DNA from: CAZEQJ01 sp964514385
GTDB taxonomy: Bacteria > Bacteroidota > Bacteroidia > Cytophagales > Cyclobacteriaceae
NCBI GenBank assembly: GCA_964514385.1
Contig: CAZEQJ010000011.1
Span: 1 to 64,000, forward strand
Length of the DNA stretch: 64,000 nt
Direction of reading: 5' to 3'
Every line of letters begins with the position of its first letter. Position 1 is the first letter of the stretch. The notes beneath the pieces are model-generated. The model did not search any database, was not told the origin of the DNA, and worked only from the letters and a program-made list of their open reading frames with translations. Shown piece after piece: positions 54,807-63,921 of the stretch. The position numbers and the translations under genes were made by a program.

Positions 54807-54869
54807 TGTAAATACACTCGTATTTTACGTTAATCCTGAATATTCTTGTTTGAATAAACAAACTGAATT

Positions 54870-57320
54870 ATGACTGTAGTGAAGAAACTCATATACCTAT
54901 CTATGATTACAGGCTTTCTTGCCCTGACGGGTTGTGCTGCCCTGAAAAAGAAAGAAGACAACACAGCGCAAACCAAAAAAGAAGAAGAAAAAGGCCCCTA
55001 TAAGGCTTACAACAAAGTAATCACCTCCAAAGCCGTGACAGATGACGGATTGATCACGGTGCACCAGGTTGAAGATAAATTTTACTTCGAAATACCTGAA
55101 GATGTGCTGAACCGGGATATTCTGCTGGTAACACGCGTAGCAGGTGCCCCACAGAATTTTAGCTTTGGTGGAGCCGGACAAAAAGCAAGGGGACAGCAGG
55201 TAATTAAATTTGAGAAAAATGGTAAATCCATTCTCCTGCGACATGTTTCCTACTCTGATGTGGCAGACTTTGATCAGCCCATTTATAACGCAGTCAGAAA
55301 CAACAATTTCGAACCCATTATTGAGAAGTTTGACATAGAGGCCATCTCTAAGGATTCAAGTGGGTACGTGATCCAGGTTGATAAATTCTTCCTTTCGGAT
55401 GTACCCCTACTTAGCGGGTTTAGCTCCCGCCAGCGCAGCCAGTTTGGTGTAAGGAGACTGGATGGAGGACGAAGCTTTATTGATCATATCCACTCCTATC
55501 CGGAAAATGTGGAAGTACGTCATCTCATGACTTACGAAGCTACTTCACCTCCCGACAGAGAAGAAACAGGTACTATCACACTGTGGATGAATCAGTCGAT
55601 GATCATTCTTCCTGAAGAAAAAATGAGGCCCCGCCTTGCTGACAACCGGGTAGGATATTTTTCACTTAGGCAATACGACTACGGCGCAGATGAGCAAAAA
55701 GCAGCCAGACGTACCTATGCTGTTAGATGGAAGCTGGTACCCAGTGACGTTGAAGCATATAAACGGGGAGAGCTCGTTGAGCCTGTAGAACCTATTGTAT
55801 ACTATATTGATGCAAATACTCCTGAAAAATGGAGACCATATCTCATCAAAGGTGTTGAAGACTGGCAGGTAGCATTTGAAGCAGCCGGATTTAAGAATGC
55901 CATCATCGCAAAGGTGGCTCCAACCCCGGAAGAAGATTCTACATTTTCACCTGAAGATGCGCGCTATTCAGTAATACGATATATCACAAATCCTATTCAA
56001 AATGCACAGGGCCCGAATGTTCATGACCCTCGAACCGGCCAGATTCTTGAAAGTGATATACTCTGGTATCATAATGTAATGAACCTGCTACGTAACTGGT
56101 ACTTCATTCAAACAGCAGCCAGCAACGAAGAGGCACGTGCACCCAAATTTGATGATGAAGTAATGGGCGAACTAATACGCTTTGTTGCAGCGCATGAAGT
56201 AGGTCACACCTTGGGACTGCCTCATAACTGGGGTTCAAGCTATGCCTACCCTGTAGACTCCCTCCGTTCAAAGACATTCACCGATACCCATGGTACAGCC
56301 CCCTCCATCATGGATTATGCGCGTTTCAATTATGTCGCTCAACCTGAAGATGGTGTCACGAATTTCAAGCCAAGAATAGGTGAATATGATAAGTGGTCAA
56401 TAAAATGGGGTTACACCTATTTCCCTGAAAATGATACACCTGAAGAGGACAAGGAAATCCTGGACGAATGGGTACTGGAAAGAGCCGGCGACCCTGTCTA
56501 CTTCTATGGTCGTCAGACAGGAGCTAAAATAGATCCCCGCTCACAAAATGAAGATCTTACCAATGATGCTGTGCTGGCATCAGAACTGGGAATGAAAAAC
56601 CTGGAACGTATTGTGCCTAATCTCATCGAATGGACCTATGAGGAGGATAAGGACTATGATAACCTCGACGAGCTCTATGGTCAGGTGATGGGGCAATGGA
56701 ATCGTTACGTTGGCCACGTTACCAAAAATATTGGAGGTGTATACCAGGACAATAAGACCTATAATCAGGAAGGTGTGGTTTACCAGGGTGTTCCTGAAAG
56801 CTATCAGCGAAAATCCATGGGATTCCTCGCTAAATATGCTTTCAGCACCCCACAGTGGTTGCTGAATAATGCGATTCTGGAAAGAATAGAGCATGCCGGC
56901 GCGGTTGACAGAATACGTCGCTACCAGGCAAATATGCTGGCTGACCTGATCTCCCCGGACAGAATTGCCCGTCTTATCGAGCTTGAGGCACGTGAAGGAG
57001 ATACCTACACCGCTATTGAAATGATGGATGACTTACGTAAAATGGTTTGGTCAGAAGTATATTCAGGCAAAGCCATCGACACTTACAGAAGAAACCTTCA
57101 AAGAGCCTATCTGGAGGGTATTGAAGGGCTGATGACGGAAGAACCTTCGTACTCCAGCACTCCGGTAGATGTAAGCCAGTCTGATATCCGTGCTCTGGCA
57201 AGAGATCAGTTGCTTACACTGGAGCGGGATATCAACAGAGCCAGAATGAGCGACCGATATTCAAGGATACACCTGGATGATGTTGTATACCGGATAGAGA
57301 ATATCCTGGATCAGGATTAA
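54870..57320 (+). CDS. Zinc-dependent metalloprotease of the DUF5117/DUF4953 family, lipoprotein
   Basis: An 816-residue lipoprotein (SMITGFLALTGCAALKKK). The zinc site HEVGHTLGLPHNW starts at His442 and a Met-turn-like SIMDYARFNYV lies about 40 residues on, as in metzincins. Before it are DUF5117/5118-like regions (VHQVEDKFYFEIPEDVLNRDILLVTR, HLMTYEATSPP). It probably cleaves proteins in the periplasm or at the surface. Many Bacteroidota have paralogues whose targets are unknown. Confidence 0.88.
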   Translation: MTVVKKLIYLSMITGFLALTGCAALKKKEDNTAQTKKEEEKGPYKAYNKVITSKAVTDDGLITVHQVEDKFYFEIPEDVLNRDILLVTRVAGAPQNFSFGGAGQKARGQQVIKFEKNGKSILLRHVSYSDVADFDQPIYNAVRNNNFEPIIEKFDIEAISKDSSGYVIQVDKFFLSDVPLLSGFSSRQRSQFGVRRLDGGRSFIDHIHSYPENVEVRHLMTYEATSPPDREETGTITLWMNQSMIILPEEKMRPRLADNRVGYFSLRQYDYGADEQKAARRTYAVRWKLVPSDVEAYKRGELVEPVEPIVYYIDANTPEKWRPYLIKGVEDWQVAFEAAGFKNAIIAKVAPTPEEDSTFSPEDARYSVIRYITNPIQNAQGPNVHDPRTGQILESDILWYHNVMNLLRNWYFIQTAASNEEARAPKFDDEVMGELIRFVAAHEVGHTLGLPHNWGSSYAYPVDSLRSKTFTDTHGTAPSIMDYARFNYVAQPEDGVTNFKPRIGEYDKWSIKWGYTYFPENDTPEEDKEILDEWVLERAGDPVYFYGRQTGAKIDPRSQNEDLTNDAVLASELGMKNLERIVPNLIEWTYEEDKDYDNLDELYGQVMGQWNRYVGHVTKNIGGVYQDNKTYNQEGVVYQGVPESYQRKSMGFLAKYAFSTPQWLLNNAILERIEHAGAVDRIRRYQANMLADLISPDRIARLIELEAREGDTYTAIEMMDDLRKMVWSEVYSGKAIDTYRRNLQRAYLEGIEGLMTEEPSYSSTPVDVSQSDIRALARDQLLTLERDINRARMSDRYSRIHLDDVVYRIENILDQD

Positions 57321-57344
57321 GCAGCATATCTGAATTGTAGAAAG

Positions 57345-57366
57345 GGGGATTTTAATCCCCTTTTTT
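57345..57366 (+). terminator. Intrinsic terminator after the metalloprotease gene
   Basis: GGGGATT (57345-57351) pairs with AATCCCC (57354-57360), followed by six T residues. It lies between convergent genes. Confidence 0.85.
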
Positions 57367-58129
57367 ATTTTCTAAGAAAATCTATGGCAAGTGAATTGAA
57401 TAGATCTGGCCTTTCCATGTGACAGGTATGGCTGGTCATGGGAATCAGGGATAATGAGGCACTTGCTGTCCTGTCGGCAAAAGCTCTGGCTGCATTAAGA
57501 AAAGTATAATCCTCCGATCCCATTACGATCAGTATTGGAAAATGGAAATGCTGCTTTTTAAACTTGCGCAATACTTTAAAAAACTCATGCTGCATGCCTA
57601 ACCAACGCAGGTAAGCATCCTGCTTTATTTTTTTTGCCTGCAACCAGTACACTCTTCTTGACGCCTGGTGCCGTGCATAAGGCATTAAAATATAAGAAAA
57701 CACCTGATATATGAGACGATATGGTAGAAAAGGGCTTAAAAAGCGCACAATATATGTGATTATACGCAAAGGGGCTGATATCCAGAATACACCGCCTGCA
57801 TTCACAATTTTGTCGACATAACCGGGATATTTCAATGAAAAATAAAGGGTAAAAACGCTCCCAAAGGAAAAGGTGACAAAATGTGCTTTCGTAATACCTT
57901 CGTGATCCAGCACTTCCTTAAGATCTTCTATGATTATATCAAAGCTGTATTTGTGATGAGACGGCAACGCTGAGTCACCATGATCTCTCAGCTCTATGGT
58001 CAACAAGTTGAAATGCTCCCTGAATTCATTGATCTGGCGTCGCCAGGTTTGCACATTTCCCCCGGCGCCGTGAACGAATACCACCCAGGGCAGCTCTTTA
58101 TCCTGTATGTATGTTTTGTAGTTAAGCAC
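57365..58129 (-). CDS. Alpha/beta hydrolase
   Basis: A 254-residue cytoplasmic hydrolase. The oxyanion region is WVVFVHGAGGNVQTWRRQI, the nucleophile elbow AHFVTFSFGSVFTLY (Ser in F-S-F-G-S), and late residues ILIVMGSEDYTFLN (Asp) and PMTSHTCHMERPDLF (His). The fold is clear but the substrate is not. It starts at the last base of the following lipoprotein gene's stop region (58129), so the two form a small operon. Confidence 0.85.
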   Translation of the reverse strand: MLNYKTYIQDKELPWVVFVHGAGGNVQTWRRQINEFREHFNLLTIELRDHGDSALPSHHKYSFDIIIEDLKEVLDHEGITKAHFVTFSFGSVFTLYFSLKYPGYVDKIVNAGGVFWISAPLRIITYIVRFLSPFLPYRLIYQVFSYILMPYARHQASRRVYWLQAKKIKQDAYLRWLGMQHEFFKVLRKFKKQHFHFPILIVMGSEDYTFLNAARAFADRTASASLSLIPMTSHTCHMERPDLFNSLAIDFLRK

Positions 58130-58593
58130 TAAGGTGTATGAGTTAAAGTCACAGCTCCCTGACCGGGATTTAATATAGTAAACTCTGCCTGATCAGGCAG
58201 AAGTTTCACTAACTCCAAAAAAATTGTATCCCGAAAGGCAAGCATCGTGTCACTTTCTACGATAAGTGAATCATAATTAAATAAAAAAAGGACGGAATCT
58301 ACCGGGTCGTTAAAAAGGGAAGTAGTGGCAAAGGTTGCCCTGTTGGTCACTAACCCATCCTCACAATACCCATCAGAGGTGAAAGTTACGGTATCCCCAT
58401 TATAAAAGGTAATCGTATTCTGATCCCAGCAGGATAGTGAGCCCCACTGACTTACTTGCCATGTTTTGGACGAATCGCCCTGAAAAAGGCGTTTTACCTC
58501 AAACTGATTGTAGCCTTCAAATGCTATAGGCTCCTGTGTGCAGGATAAAATATAAAAACAAAATGCTAAGATGAATACTGATACTCTGATCAT
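58129..58593 (-). CDS. Lipoprotein, unknown
   Basis: From ATG 58593 the protein has 154 residues and a lipoprotein signal (MIRVSVFILAFCFYILSC). A longer frame from 58710 would add 39 polar residues before the signal and is unlikely. The mature part (FEVKRLFQGDSSKTWQVSQW, TITFYNGDTVTFTSDGYCED) resembles small Bacteroidota lipocalin-like lipoproteins, but I cannot name a family. It is co-transcribed with the alpha/beta hydrolase. Confidence 0.7.
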   Translation of the reverse strand: MIRVSVFILAFCFYILSCTQEPIAFEGYNQFEVKRLFQGDSSKTWQVSQWGSLSCWDQNTITFYNGDTVTFTSDGYCEDGLVTNRATFATTSLFNDPVDSVLFLFNYDSLIVESDTMLAFRDTIFLELVKLLPDQAEFTILNPGQGAVTLTHTP

Positions 58594-58759
58594 AAAGTGC
58601 AAACTCTTTTTGGATGATGGTGGTTTCAAATTTCGGCATTTCATCGATAAAAATGTCGGAAGTAAGTTTTGAGTGCTATTTTTTATCGAAAAGCGCTGCC
58701 CGTTGTGCAATTAAATTCTATATTTGGCTACTATAGTTCGGTAAAATCTTCAATACCAT

Positions 58760-59197
58760 ATGGCTTCTATTCAAAAAACAATTTATGACAATGCGAAAAA
58801 TCATTTTTTGGGCAATTTCCCTGACTCATTGCCTATAGAACAGGCCTATGTGCACATTGGGATGTATCTGGGCTGGATCATTGACAATGAATTGTATTCA
58901 CCCTATTTTGAAGAAGAGGCTGGAACCGAAATATACCGATTCAAGCGCAGAGAGCTTTCAGCTACCATCCTGAGTGAAATCTGGGATGGATATCTGGGAT
59001 ATGAGCTTTTCAATGATGAGGGCAACTTGTTCACCTATCACTATTATGGTGGAGGTATTTACAAAAATGACTACGAAAAGCTCCTGGTAAAGGACCTGCC
59101 TTCTTATTACCATGTAGACGATAGCTGGGACAACTACGGCCTTCTTTCAGAACGGATCAGCAAACGTTTTGAAGAATGGAAGAAAATGCTTGAGTAG
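58760..59197 (+). CDS. Conserved soluble protein, DUF7832-like, unknown function
   Basis: A 145-residue protein with no signal or membrane segment. IYDNAKNHFLGNFPDSLPIEQAYVHIGMYLGWIIDNEL and GYLGYELFNDEGNLFTYHYYGGGIYKNDYEKLL resemble a family of standalone bacterial proteins (DUF7832, from memory). Function unknown. Two bases separate its stop from that of the convergent next gene. Confidence 0.7.
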   Translation: MASIQKTIYDNAKNHFLGNFPDSLPIEQAYVHIGMYLGWIIDNELYSPYFEEEAGTEIYRFKRRELSATILSEIWDGYLGYELFNDEGNLFTYHYYGGGIYKNDYEKLLVKDLPSYYHVDDSWDNYGLLSERISKRFEEWKKMLE

Positions 59198-59199
59198 CG

Positions 59200-60939
59200 T
59201 TATTCTGTAATTTCCCCTTCGTTGGTAATCCTGTAAATATTATCCTTATCTGCCACAATAAGACTTTCGCCAAGACAGCTTATCTGTGGCCGAATTTCTC
59301 CACTTAATGGTAATGATACTACCCAGTCCGGCGCTGCTAACCCCTCACCAAGATGGAGAATGAAGTACTGTTTTACTCTTTTCATCATATAATAGGTACT
59401 GACGTGACAGCTTAGGCTTTCTGTGCTTATCGGAATATCAGATGATTGATCATAGGTGATGGTATCACGCCCAAGCAGAACTCCATAAGCATTGTGGTAA
59501 ATGAGTTCATAGGTTTCACCAACGCTGACAGGTGTCTGAAGTGAATCTGCTGCGGCCGTTGCTGTCGAATCAACTGGTTGTCCATTTTCATTAACCGCGG
59601 TCAGCGTGTCTTCTTCAGCCGGTGTCGTTATTGCGGTGCTATTCAAATCGGGTATCTTGAGGCTGGAAAGTGATATGAAAAGGTTATCGATTGTATCCGT
59701 AAAGATGAAAGTGTAGCTATCAAGGTATAATGTATCTGCTTCATCGGCAAGATAAGAAGACCTATATTCAACCAGCTCTATTAGTTCCCGCAGACCTTCT
59801 TCTGTATTGCTGATTTGCTTTCTTTTCGTTTCCAATCGTGTACGTAGCCCCTCCGTCAGCCCGGGAAAATCCTTTTCTACCTGCTCAAAATCGATTTTTT
59901 CAAACTCACCGATTAACTTTCTTTGATTTTCCATGGATTCGTCCATCCATTTCAGTGAATCCAATGCCTTTTTTAACTCGATACTATCTGTCTCATTCCA
60001 TTTGAAGACATCTATATAGCTAAGATCTACCTCCAGGAACTTTTTCAGCATTGGAAAAAACCGCTGATCGTCATAAGGCTGCAATACAGTAAGCGTATTG
60101 CTGATATCCACTGACTGATCTTCAAGCCAAACCCGCATATTGGATATAGCGTTTTGTAAATCTACTTTTTGCTGCGCCGAAGCCTCAGCCCACTCTTTAT
60201 AATTTACCAGATTGATATTGTCTTCATACACGTCCAGCAACTCACGATCATGCTGCAGATCCTCCATAGTGTTGAGCTCATAAGAAAATTTGGTATAATC
60301 ATCGGCCAGTCTGTCAAAAAATGAGAGGGCGCTGTCAAACCGAATGGCTATTCGCTCCATGTCATTTGTAATATCCTCCGGAGAATTTAAAATCAGACCT
60401 TTTTGGTTATCATAACGATCTTCCAGCGTATTTAACCGGGTTGTAAGTGCATTGTAGAGACGTTCTCCTTCTGCCCACAGGCCACCCATTTCATCAGCTA
60501 CTTTTTTCCGCTCTTGCAGCATTTCGATACGCTGCTCTATATCCAGCTGTACATCCGAAAGTTTAATATCAAATTTACCTGTACGCATATCCCGACGATT
60601 ATAGGCCTGATAATATTCGTCATTTCGCCTAAGCTCCCTGTCATCGATGAGCTCGTATGCCCGCTGATAAAAAAATATCGCACTATCAGCATCCTGCATA
60701 AAGGCATTACGATCTTCGATCGGATGGATATCTTCCAGTTGTTCGGTGTAGATGATCGCCATCTGAAAATGACCGTTAGGATGATCATCCTCATCCTGCA
60801 AAAATTGATACAGCAGGGGCTTTGCAATTTCGAATTGCTGCGTTTCCAGCAAAGGATACAAATCCTTGTATTTGATACGCTGAGAAAGGCCGGGAAGAGT
60901 AATTCCTAAGAAAAATAATAGTAGAATCAGTCTATTCAT
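59200..60939 (-). CDS. Exported coiled-coil protein, unknown
   Basis: A 579-residue protein with signal peptide (MNRLILLLFFLGITLPGLSQ). A TPR-like N-terminal part (IAKPLLYQFLQDEDDHPNGHFQMAIIYTEQ, SAIFFYQRAYELIDD) is followed by a long helical coiled-coil region (about 130-400). A Thr/Ala-rich low-complexity linker comes at about 440-470, then a C-terminal beta domain ending RITNEGEITE. No family recognised. Probably periplasmic and structural. Confidence 0.65.
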   Translation of the reverse strand: MNRLILLLFFLGITLPGLSQRIKYKDLYPLLETQQFEIAKPLLYQFLQDEDDHPNGHFQMAIIYTEQLEDIHPIEDRNAFMQDADSAIFFYQRAYELIDDRELRRNDEYYQAYNRRDMRTGKFDIKLSDVQLDIEQRIEMLQERKKVADEMGGLWAEGERLYNALTTRLNTLEDRYDNQKGLILNSPEDITNDMERIAIRFDSALSFFDRLADDYTKFSYELNTMEDLQHDRELLDVYEDNINLVNYKEWAEASAQQKVDLQNAISNMRVWLEDQSVDISNTLTVLQPYDDQRFFPMLKKFLEVDLSYIDVFKWNETDSIELKKALDSLKWMDESMENQRKLIGEFEKIDFEQVEKDFPGLTEGLRTRLETKRKQISNTEEGLRELIELVEYRSSYLADEADTLYLDSYTFIFTDTIDNLFISLSSLKIPDLNSTAITTPAEEDTLTAVNENGQPVDSTATAAADSLQTPVSVGETYELIYHNAYGVLLGRDTITYDQSSDIPISTESLSCHVSTYYMMKRVKQYFILHLGEGLAAPDWVVSLPLSGEIRPQISCLGESLIVADKDNIYRITNEGEITE

Positions 60940-61018
60940 TATTTTTGAAAGTTAACGAATTATTACGGATTTATACCATAATCAAGGATTATACCAAAAC
61001 GATCGAAATATATTGCCT

Positions 61019-61615
61019 ATGCAAAGTTCTAAAAATCCTACTTCTCCTAAAGGCCGATGGGCGAAAAAAATACTGGACTGGGCATTACCAATACTTGTCA
61101 TCCTTATGCTGGCAATACCATCAGTACGTGTATTTATTGCAGGTAATTTACAGCGTGTGATTATGCTGACCGGGGTATTCAATACTTCAGTAAAGAAGGA
61201 ATTATCAATACCTTTGGAAGAAGATATCGTTTTTACAACAGCTGAAGGTGAAACACAGAAACTATCATCTATCCAAACCAAGTATATTTTCATCAATTAC
61301 TGGGCCACGTGGTGTCCTCCATGTGTCGCTGAGCTCCCTTCCATATCAGGGTTAAAGGGCAAGCTGCCCGAAAATCAGGTCACATTCCTTCTTTTCAGTC
61401 AGGATGAAGATTATCAGAAATCGGTAGATTTTCTTCGAAAAAGAGCACCCAACCTGAATAGTTTCCGGCAAATTTCGCGCATGCCTGACCCGTTTATGCA
61501 CAACTCTATTCCACGTACATATATTATTGATAATGAGCGCAATACGATTGTATATGAGCATGTTGGCATTGGTGACTACAACACACGAGCTATGGTTAAA
61601 TTTTTAAGCCAATAA
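61019..61615 (+). CDS. TlpA-like membrane-anchored thioredoxin
   Basis: From ATG 61019 the protein has 198 residues. One N-terminal anchor (WALPILVILMLAIPSVRVFI) is followed by a periplasmic thioredoxin domain with redox site NYWATWCPPCVAELPS and cis-Pro PRTYIIDNE. TlpA/ResA proteins reduce disulfides in the periplasm, for example in cytochrome c maturation. A TTG start at 61013 is possible but weaker. It stands divergent to the 579-residue protein gene. Confidence 0.88.
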   Translation: MQSSKNPTSPKGRWAKKILDWALPILVILMLAIPSVRVFIAGNLQRVIMLTGVFNTSVKKELSIPLEEDIVFTTAEGETQKLSSIQTKYIFINYWATWCPPCVAELPSISGLKGKLPENQVTFLLFSQDEDYQKSVDFLRKRAPNLNSFRQISRMPDPFMHNSIPRTYIIDNERNTIVYEHVGIGDYNTRAMVKFLSQ

Positions 61616-61678
61616 AGATCACTACCTCTGCTGATCGCCATCACCATGTACGCGACATAGCATGTCGAAATTTGTGGC

Positions 61679-62341
61679 ATGAAACAGTTGGCTATATTTC
61701 TTCTGGTCATAGCGAGTATTCAGGTGAATGCCCAGCTGAACCACAGCTTCCAAAACTGGAATGGATTAATGACTTCTACCAGCATCAACGACAAGTGGTC
61801 GTGGTGGAACGACAGCCATTTGGTACCCGGGTCCTTCTGGATTGCGCGCACCGGGGTTTCCCGTCATTTTGACAACTTTACGTTTACAGGCGGTATTGCT
61901 CATATGTGGCTGAGTATGTCAACTGAAAAATTTCAAAGAAATGAGATCCGACCCTGGTTCCAACTGACCAGTTCACATCGTATCAACGAAAAATGGTTAT
62001 TTAGCCAGCGCTTTCGGTATGATGCACGCTTTCAGGAAGACATGATTGATGAAAACTTTGATTTTCATAACCGGCTTCGCTTTATGATGGGAGTGAAACG
62101 GTATTACCTGAACCCGGGTCCGGTAAAACTATTCTTCAATTTCAGTCATGAGTTTCTGATTCGCACAGGCGGTGTAGTAGAAACCGGAACGGATCAGATT
62201 CGCTTTTGGCTTATGCAGGGATTCAATTATAAGTCAACCACATTGCAGGTTGGCTATGGTAACCGTACCGTCACACGCAGCCTACCATATACCATGAATC
62301 ATACCCTTACAATATGGGTCAGCCAAAAGTTTAGTTTCTGA
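61679..62341 (+). CDS. DUF2490 outer-membrane beta-barrel protein
   Basis: A 220-residue protein with a signal peptide (MKQLAIFLLVIASIQVNAQ). The rest is amphipathic beta strands with many Trp and aromatic residues (NEIRPWFQLTSSHRINEKW, RFRYDARFQED, NRLRFMMGVKRYYLN) and a terminal Phe. DUF2490 is the best family match. It probably forms a small outer-membrane barrel; function unknown. Confidence 0.78.
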   Translation: MKQLAIFLLVIASIQVNAQLNHSFQNWNGLMTSTSINDKWSWWNDSHLVPGSFWIARTGVSRHFDNFTFTGGIAHMWLSMSTEKFQRNEIRPWFQLTSSHRINEKWLFSQRFRYDARFQEDMIDENFDFHNRLRFMMGVKRYYLNPGPVKLFFNFSHEFLIRTGGVVETGTDQIRFWLMQGFNYKSTTLQVGYGNRTVTRSLPYTMNHTLTIWVSQKFSF

Positions 62342-62364
62342 TATTATATTGCTTTTTTTGTATC

Positions 62365-62505
62365 ATGAAGCCCATATTTAAACTATTGGCAAAGGTGAAT
62401 AAAGCCATCTTACCCAGCCTTGCAAAAAAGGATCTGAATAAATTATCGAAATCAGAAAAGCTGCTGGTAGCCTACAGGTACTGGGTTACTAAAAACGCGT
62501 TATAA
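62365..62505 (+). CDS. Small conserved 46-residue protein
   Basis: A 46-codon frame, MKPIFKLLAKVNKAILPSLA followed by KKDLNKLSKSEKLLVAYRYW and VTKNAL. Basic amphipathic proteins of this length and pattern (K-x-LAK-x-NK-x-ILPS, YW-VTK-NAL) recur in Bacteroidota genomes, from memory, with no known function. It has a normal stop and lies between the DUF2490 and TetR genes. Its short length hides it from gene finders with higher cut-offs. Confidence 0.72.
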   Translation: MKPIFKLLAKVNKAILPSLAKKDLNKLSKSEKLLVAYRYWVTKNAL

Positions 62506-62575
62506 CTTTTTTTTGCATCTTATCAGTTTTGGTCTTATTTTCATGGTAAGATCGGAGATAATTACTATTACCAGC

Positions 62576-63166
62576 ATGAACAGAACTGACTTTGTCAATG
62601 CTGAAGAAAGGAAGAGTCTGATATTAGCAGAGGCGAGGGAGTTATTTATAAATGAAGGCTACGACCAGACGAGCATCAGAAAGATTGCTTCCCGCATTCA
62701 GTATAGCCCTGCATCCATTTATCTTTATTATCGGGATAAAAAAGCAATTTTTAATGATATACTGGACAATGGCTTTTCGGACCTTCATAACCGGTTTAAA
62801 GAAGCACACCACTCTGCTGACCCTTTGGACAAACTACGCACCCTGCTAAATGCTTATTTATCCTTTGCAATTGAAAACCGGGAGCTTTACCGGCTTACCA
62901 GTCAGAATGTAGCAGACCTCTCATCGATAAGCACCCGAATATTTGAAGAATTTAAGAAAGTAGTTGATGAGGGCATAAAACTTAAAGCCATACAACGTAA
63001 GAACAGCGATGAAGTGGTATATTATATCTGGTCGACTGTGCATGGCTTTGCCCTACTGCTTATCAACGATCAGGTGATGCTGGAAGAAAGTAAAATTCAA
63101 TCATTTAAGGCTAAAATGGTGATGTCGCTTATCAGTTTTCTTAGCCGGGAGTCTATACTAGGCTAA
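62576..63166 (+). CDS. TetR/AcrR-family transcriptional regulator
   Basis: From ATG 62576 the protein has 196 residues (MNRTDFVNAEERKSLILAEA). The N-terminal HTH is typical: LFINEGYDQTSIRKIASRIQYSPASIYLYYRDKKAIF. A C-terminal all-helical ligand domain follows (LRTLLNAYLSFAIENRELYR). Upstream in-frame ATGs at 62513 and 62543 precede the domain with an unlikely hydrophobic stretch. It converges with the MlaFE-type operon with a 4-base overlap. Confidence 0.9.
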   Translation: MNRTDFVNAEERKSLILAEARELFINEGYDQTSIRKIASRIQYSPASIYLYYRDKKAIFNDILDNGFSDLHNRFKEAHHSADPLDKLRTLLNAYLSFAIENRELYRLTSQNVADLSSISTRIFEEFKKVVDEGIKLKAIQRKNSDEVVYYIWSTVHGFALLLINDQVMLEESKIQSFKAKMVMSLISFLSRESILG

Positions 63167-63921
63167 TGCCGTGAAGCATCACGTATAGCGCGCATGGTAT
63201 TATTGGCATATACGAAGTCATTAAGCTCTTTGCGGTCACTGCTGGTAATATCTTTTGACGTACCTTCCCAAAGCTTGTGACCCTGGTGTAAAAACATCAC
63301 ATTGTCACCAATCTGCAATACCGAATTCATGTCATGGGTGACGACAATGGTGGTAATATTAAACTCATAGGTGATCTCCTGAATCAGTTCGTCAATAAGA
63401 ATAGAGGTCTGAGGGTCAAGGCCGGAATTGGGTTCATCGCAAAACAGATAGCGGGAGCTGTTCACAATGGCACGTGCAATGCCTACTCTTTTTTTCATTC
63501 CGCCGCTTATCTCAGAAGGCATCTTATCGTTTACATTTTCAAGTCCCACACGCTGTAAACAGAAATTTACGCGCTCGATCTTTTGCTCCCTCGGCATACG
63601 GGTAAGCACATCAAGTGGAAACATCACATTTTCTTCGACGGTTTTGGAATCAAAAAGTGCCCCACCCTGGAATAGCATACCTATTTCACGACGAATATCG
63701 GTTTTAACATCTTTGTGGGCATGTGTAAATTCTCTTCCATCGTATTTTACAAGTCCGGTATCAGGTTGCACCAGACCGACAATGCATTTCAACAGTACAC
63801 TTTTACCCGTACCACTGCTGCCTATAATGAGATTACATTTACCAGCTTCAAACCTTCCGCTGATGTCATAAAGTACCTGCTTTCCTTTAAAGGACTTGGA
63901 AATATTTTCAATTTCAATCAT
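63163..63921 (-). CDS. ABC transporter ATPase, MlaF-like
   Basis: A 252-residue ABC ATPase. Walker A GSSGTGKSVLLKCIV, Q-loop GMLFQGGALFDSKTVEENV, signature EISGGMKKRVGIARAIV, Walker B YLFCDEPNSGLDPQ and the switch His in VVTHDMNSVLQI match the MlaF/Ttg2A family. This family maintains outer-membrane lipid asymmetry or exports toxic compounds. The permease overlaps upstream by 4 bases. The GGALFDSKTV stretch is typical of MlaF. Confidence 0.92.
   Translation of the reverse strand: MIEIENISKSFKGKQVLYDISGRFEAGKCNLIIGSSGTGKSVLLKCIVGLVQPDTGLVKYDGREFTHAHKDVKTDIRREIGMLFQGGALFDSKTVEENVMFPLDVLTRMPREQKIERVNFCLQRVGLENVNDKMPSEISGGMKKRVGIARAIVNSSRYLFCDEPNSGLDPQTSILIDELIQEITYEFNITTIVVTHDMNSVLQIGDNVMFLHQGHKLWEGTSKDITSSDRKELNDFVYANNTMRAIRDASRH

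Noticed and set aside
58594..58710. 39-residue extension before the lipoprotein signal
   Set aside because: A lipoprotein signal must be N-terminal; ATG 58593 gives a normal one.
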